A stretch of DNA of 48,575 nucleotides, from NCBI GenBank assembly GCA_010909165.1, contig VJWM01000348.1, forward strand, positions 1-48,575, in the 5' to 3' direction. A program made the translations under genes and the position numbers. How positions within the stretch are numbered: the first letter of the stretch is position 1; each line of letters starts with the position of its first letter. The notes below the pieces were generated by a model that was not told the origin of the DNA, did not search any database, and saw only the letters and a list, made by a program, of their open reading frames with translations. Of this stretch, positions 46,238-48,575 are shown piece after piece. Source of the stretch: Anthoceros angustus. Taxonomy: Eukaryota > Streptophyta > Anthocerotopsida > Anthocerotales > Anthocerotaceae.

Positions 46238-47783
46238 TGTGTTGACTAGCTAGATAGGAATGTTGACAGAGCCATTAAGGCTCACATAGGTGAAGTTTGC
46301 TAGAATAGAATTTTACCCAAGATGCTTGGATGTCGAACTTAAAGTCCGACAACAGGATACACTAGAATAAGGAGTGAGGCAGGCTGTGAGGCGCCTGTGG
46401 GAGGTCAGATGTGAGGACCTCCTATAAAAGGAGGGAGCTTGTGAAGTAAAATTATCGTGTCGCGCCCCAAACCGCGAGTCCTTTGCTCCTTGTGAAGGAA
46501 TTTCCGGCCGTAAGCTAACGCAAGGCCGTAGAGAGGGAGTTTTGGTCGGAGTGCTTGGCGGAGGGCTCGCCTGCGGGCGCCCGCAGTTGCTCCTTGTGAA
46601 TGGTTGGTGAAATTGCTTTGCTTTGGGTGTGTGGCGATGCCCCAAGGAACTCTGCTTGAGGGTAGACTACAGTGAAAGACTGGAGGTTCTCGCCGTCTGC
46701 AAACTCATAGCAACCCCGCCCAAGGAAGAACTTGTTGGCTTGTAGGTGCACTCCTGTGCCAGCTGTAAGGGCGAGCTAGGGCCCTGAGCTTGAAGTAAGG
46801 TTAGATTAGGAGGATGAGGAGTTGAGTTGAGGTGAGTGTTGAGGAGAATGTGGAGCCGAATGTTGAGTAGAGGAGTAGGTATTAGGAGTAAGAAGAAGGC
46901 CCAAGTCGAGCCTAAGGGAGGGGTCCCAACCGCACCAAACCGAGACCGAAGCCGGGCTAAGGTCTCAAAATCACGGGTGGAGAAGTCGTGCACCGTAGGG
47001 GGTCCCTGTGCGCGAGATGGACCTACAGTAGGGGTGGGACCTATGACCGGATGTCGTTGTAGGTCCAGGAGCGAGATCTGACAAAGCAAAAGGCGAGGTG
47101 TCGTGGCCGCTGCAGGGAGTTTTGTGGGCGCACCAGTTGGGTTGGAGCGCCCGGAAGTTGGAGAGGCCTTGAACTAGGGCGAGGTAATTTATGGGCCAGC
47201 GACCTACCGGGTGGATGCGCCTGCGTTGGGATAGGGTGTCTCCTCCCCACGTAGGAATGAGGGTGTGCTGGCCCACCAGTGCACTGGATCTCCTACAACT
47301 CTCCTACAAGTGGTAGGAGGGGTAGGCCCTACAATTGTTTGTTGTTGGTTGTAGGTCCTGAGGCGGCGATTCGACGGAGCAAAAGGCGGGAGCGCGCCGT
47401 AGAGTTGGTGGTTGACGGCGTGCCAATTGTGGAAGGCGGGAAAGGAATAGTGGAAGATCACGGGGTGGTGAAGTCGCTGCAAACGTAGGGGGTCCCACGT
47501 AGCCCGTCCGACCTACCGCATAGGGGTGTGGACCCCACAATGAGGGTGTCGCTAGGTAGAGGCGTGGTGAATTTACGCAAAGGCGTGTGGTGGTAGCCTG
47601 AGAGGGAGCGTGAGAGGGCGCCTTGTTTGTTTAGGAAGGTCCGAGGTAGTGTGTAGCAGGTAGCGACAGATTTCTCAAGATCCGACTGCTCCACAAGTCT
47701 CATGGGACGCAAAACCCAACGACGAAACGACAAAGGGATAAGTGCCACTATAGGGTGAATTCTTGCCCGGATCCGCCTCCACA
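46238..47783 (+). repeat. 3' LTR of the gypsy element
   Basis: Matches 30440-31951. TATAAAA lies at 46423-46429. It ends CCTCCACA where homology stops; the 5' LTR ends CTCCCACA at the same alignment point. Differences are mostly small indels in C/G-rich positions. Confidence 0.85.
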
Positions 47784-48420
47784 AGCGGTGGTTGGTGCCA
47801 TACCGTAGGGTGCCACTGCCCCTGTAGGGTCGAGAGGAAGGGTAGATCATACGCGTAAGTCGGGCAGACACGGGTAGGTCAAGGCGTCGACAAAAAGGAA
47901 AATTAGGATAAGGGAGATATCATATATGCCCACCAATAGTGGACTAGATAAATGGGTCGAATAGGAAATTAAAAGCTAGATTGGGCCGTTAGGAAACTAG
48001 GGGAAATAGTATCTTAGTATAAGAGGAATTGGGGAAACTCCAATCAATCAGAAAAAGGTGCCACGTGGTGCATATCCAAGGGCGTAGAGATAGTTACCAT
48101 TCCTAACCCCAAGTTATCTTTATAATCTGCATGTGTGTAGGAGGTCACAACTTGAAGGTGAGGAAGCGCCAACCGCGGAAGGCGCGATTGCTGGATGGCA
48201 AGAGGAATCGGGCGCCGCCTGCAGAAGAAGGCGGGAAGGTACTTGCCCCAAAGGTCAAGGCGGGAAGGTACTTGCCCCAAAAGTCGGGAGTCGAGGTGGG
48301 AAGACCAGCTGAGAAGACCAGCAAAAGGGGATGAGAAGACCAAGGAAAACAGCAAGAAGATAAGGAGGGGTCAATGACCATAAATGAGCTTTGGGGAATG
48401 GGGAAGGATAGGTGGTGGGT
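47784..48420. other. Flank of the gypsy 3' LTR, no gene recognised
   Basis: Begins with CCATACCGTAGGGTGCC-type phrases like those in the gypsy internal region, then an AT-rich stretch (47880-48130) and a Lys/Arg-rich plus-strand open run (48131-48334, contains GKVLAPKVKAGRYLPQKSG) with no recognisable domain. Confidence 0.35.
48228..48281. repeat. 29-bp tandem duplication
   Basis: AAGGCGGGAAGGTACTTGCC followed by CCAAA occurs at 48228 and again at 48257. Confidence 0.85.
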
Positions 48421-48427
48421 TGGCAAC

Positions 48428-48575
48428 ATTAATATAGGTGAAGTTGCTAGAATAGAATTTACCTAGGATCGGAGAGTAGACTTAGATGCCGGGCCTTAAA
48501 TCTTGGCGGTAGGAAATAATAGAATATTGGAAAAGGTGACTGCGTTAGGGTCACCCAAGGGAGGTATGTGGAAGG
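48428..48575 (+). repeat. Partial gypsy-LTR-like sequence at the window edge
   Basis: TATAGGTGAAGTTGCTAGAA and then TAGAATTTACC-AGGAT match the early part of the gypsy LTR (30496-30535 and 46288-46325) with small differences. The following bases diverge, so this is a related, not identical, LTR. Confidence 0.5.

Larger units (their letters stand above)
30440..47783 (+). mobile_element. Ty3/gypsy LTR retrotransposon, degenerate, with a nested copia element
   Basis: Two LTRs of about 1.5 kb (30440-31951 and 46238-47783) flank about 7 kb of internal sequence, itself split by a copia element at 38396-45650. An Asp-tRNA-type primer site follows the 5' LTR and a purine tract precedes the 3' LTR. 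Recognisable internal parts are a charged gag-like region and the integrase zinc-binding and C-terminal regions. RT and RNase H motifs are not readable and were probably deleted. The primer-site type and integrase C-terminus suggest the non-chromovirus Tat/Athila-like plant group (inference). No target duplication is found, as expected if the copy is part of a chained array. Confidence 0.8.

Overview
The window reads as repeat-rich, probably heterochromatic, nuclear DNA of a land plant. The support is two Ty1/copia elements whose primer sites match initiator-methionine tRNA, a Ty3/gypsy element with an Asp-tRNA-type primer site, a CACTA-like transposon end, and a degenerate fragment of a plant-type PPR (pentatricopeptide repeat) gene. 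I see no intact host gene, rRNA, tRNA or CRISPR array. The species cannot be named from the sequence. Almost every coding region is broken by small indels, and these cluster at C/G-rich positions, so some of the damage may be consensus error.

Positions 1-27419 hold a head-to-tail array of at least three copies of a retroelement of about 7.4 kb, all transcribed on the minus strand. I call the copies A (19836-26740), B (12405-19784) and C (1-12342, running off the window). Each copy has a long 5' region containing an ~80-bp-period minisatellite and ~400-bp direct repeats, then an unrecognised first coding region, then a reverse transcriptase (RT) with motif A (D, CYEAIP), motif B (GIPMGFSCSPLWCN) and motif C (YIDD). 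Each copy is separated from the next by a GATA/TATC microsatellite. The upstream edge of the array is a (GATA)n tract of about 680 bp (26741-27419). No LTRs are seen. The best fit is a Penelope-like or related non-LTR element that primes on GATA repeats, but the family is inferred, not proven. Copy C was later hit by a 7.1-kb copia element (2030-9139) with a perfect 5-bp target duplication; copies A and B keep the empty site.

Positions 27420-30149 hold an unrecognised stretch, a decayed PPR fragment, and an AT-rich segment ending in a CACTA-like terminus (CACTACAAGG read on the minus strand). About 75-110 bp of this segment also occurs inside copy A of the array as a templated filler.

Positions 30150-48575 are dominated by a degenerate Ty3/gypsy element on the plus strand (LTRs 30440-31951 and 46238-47783). 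A second copia element (38396-45650, minus strand) of the same family as the first is nested in it. The 5' gypsy LTR is preceded by a second copy of the gypsy 3' internal end, so this is part of a chained LTR-internal-LTR arrangement. The last 800 bp holds another partial, related LTR-like stretch.
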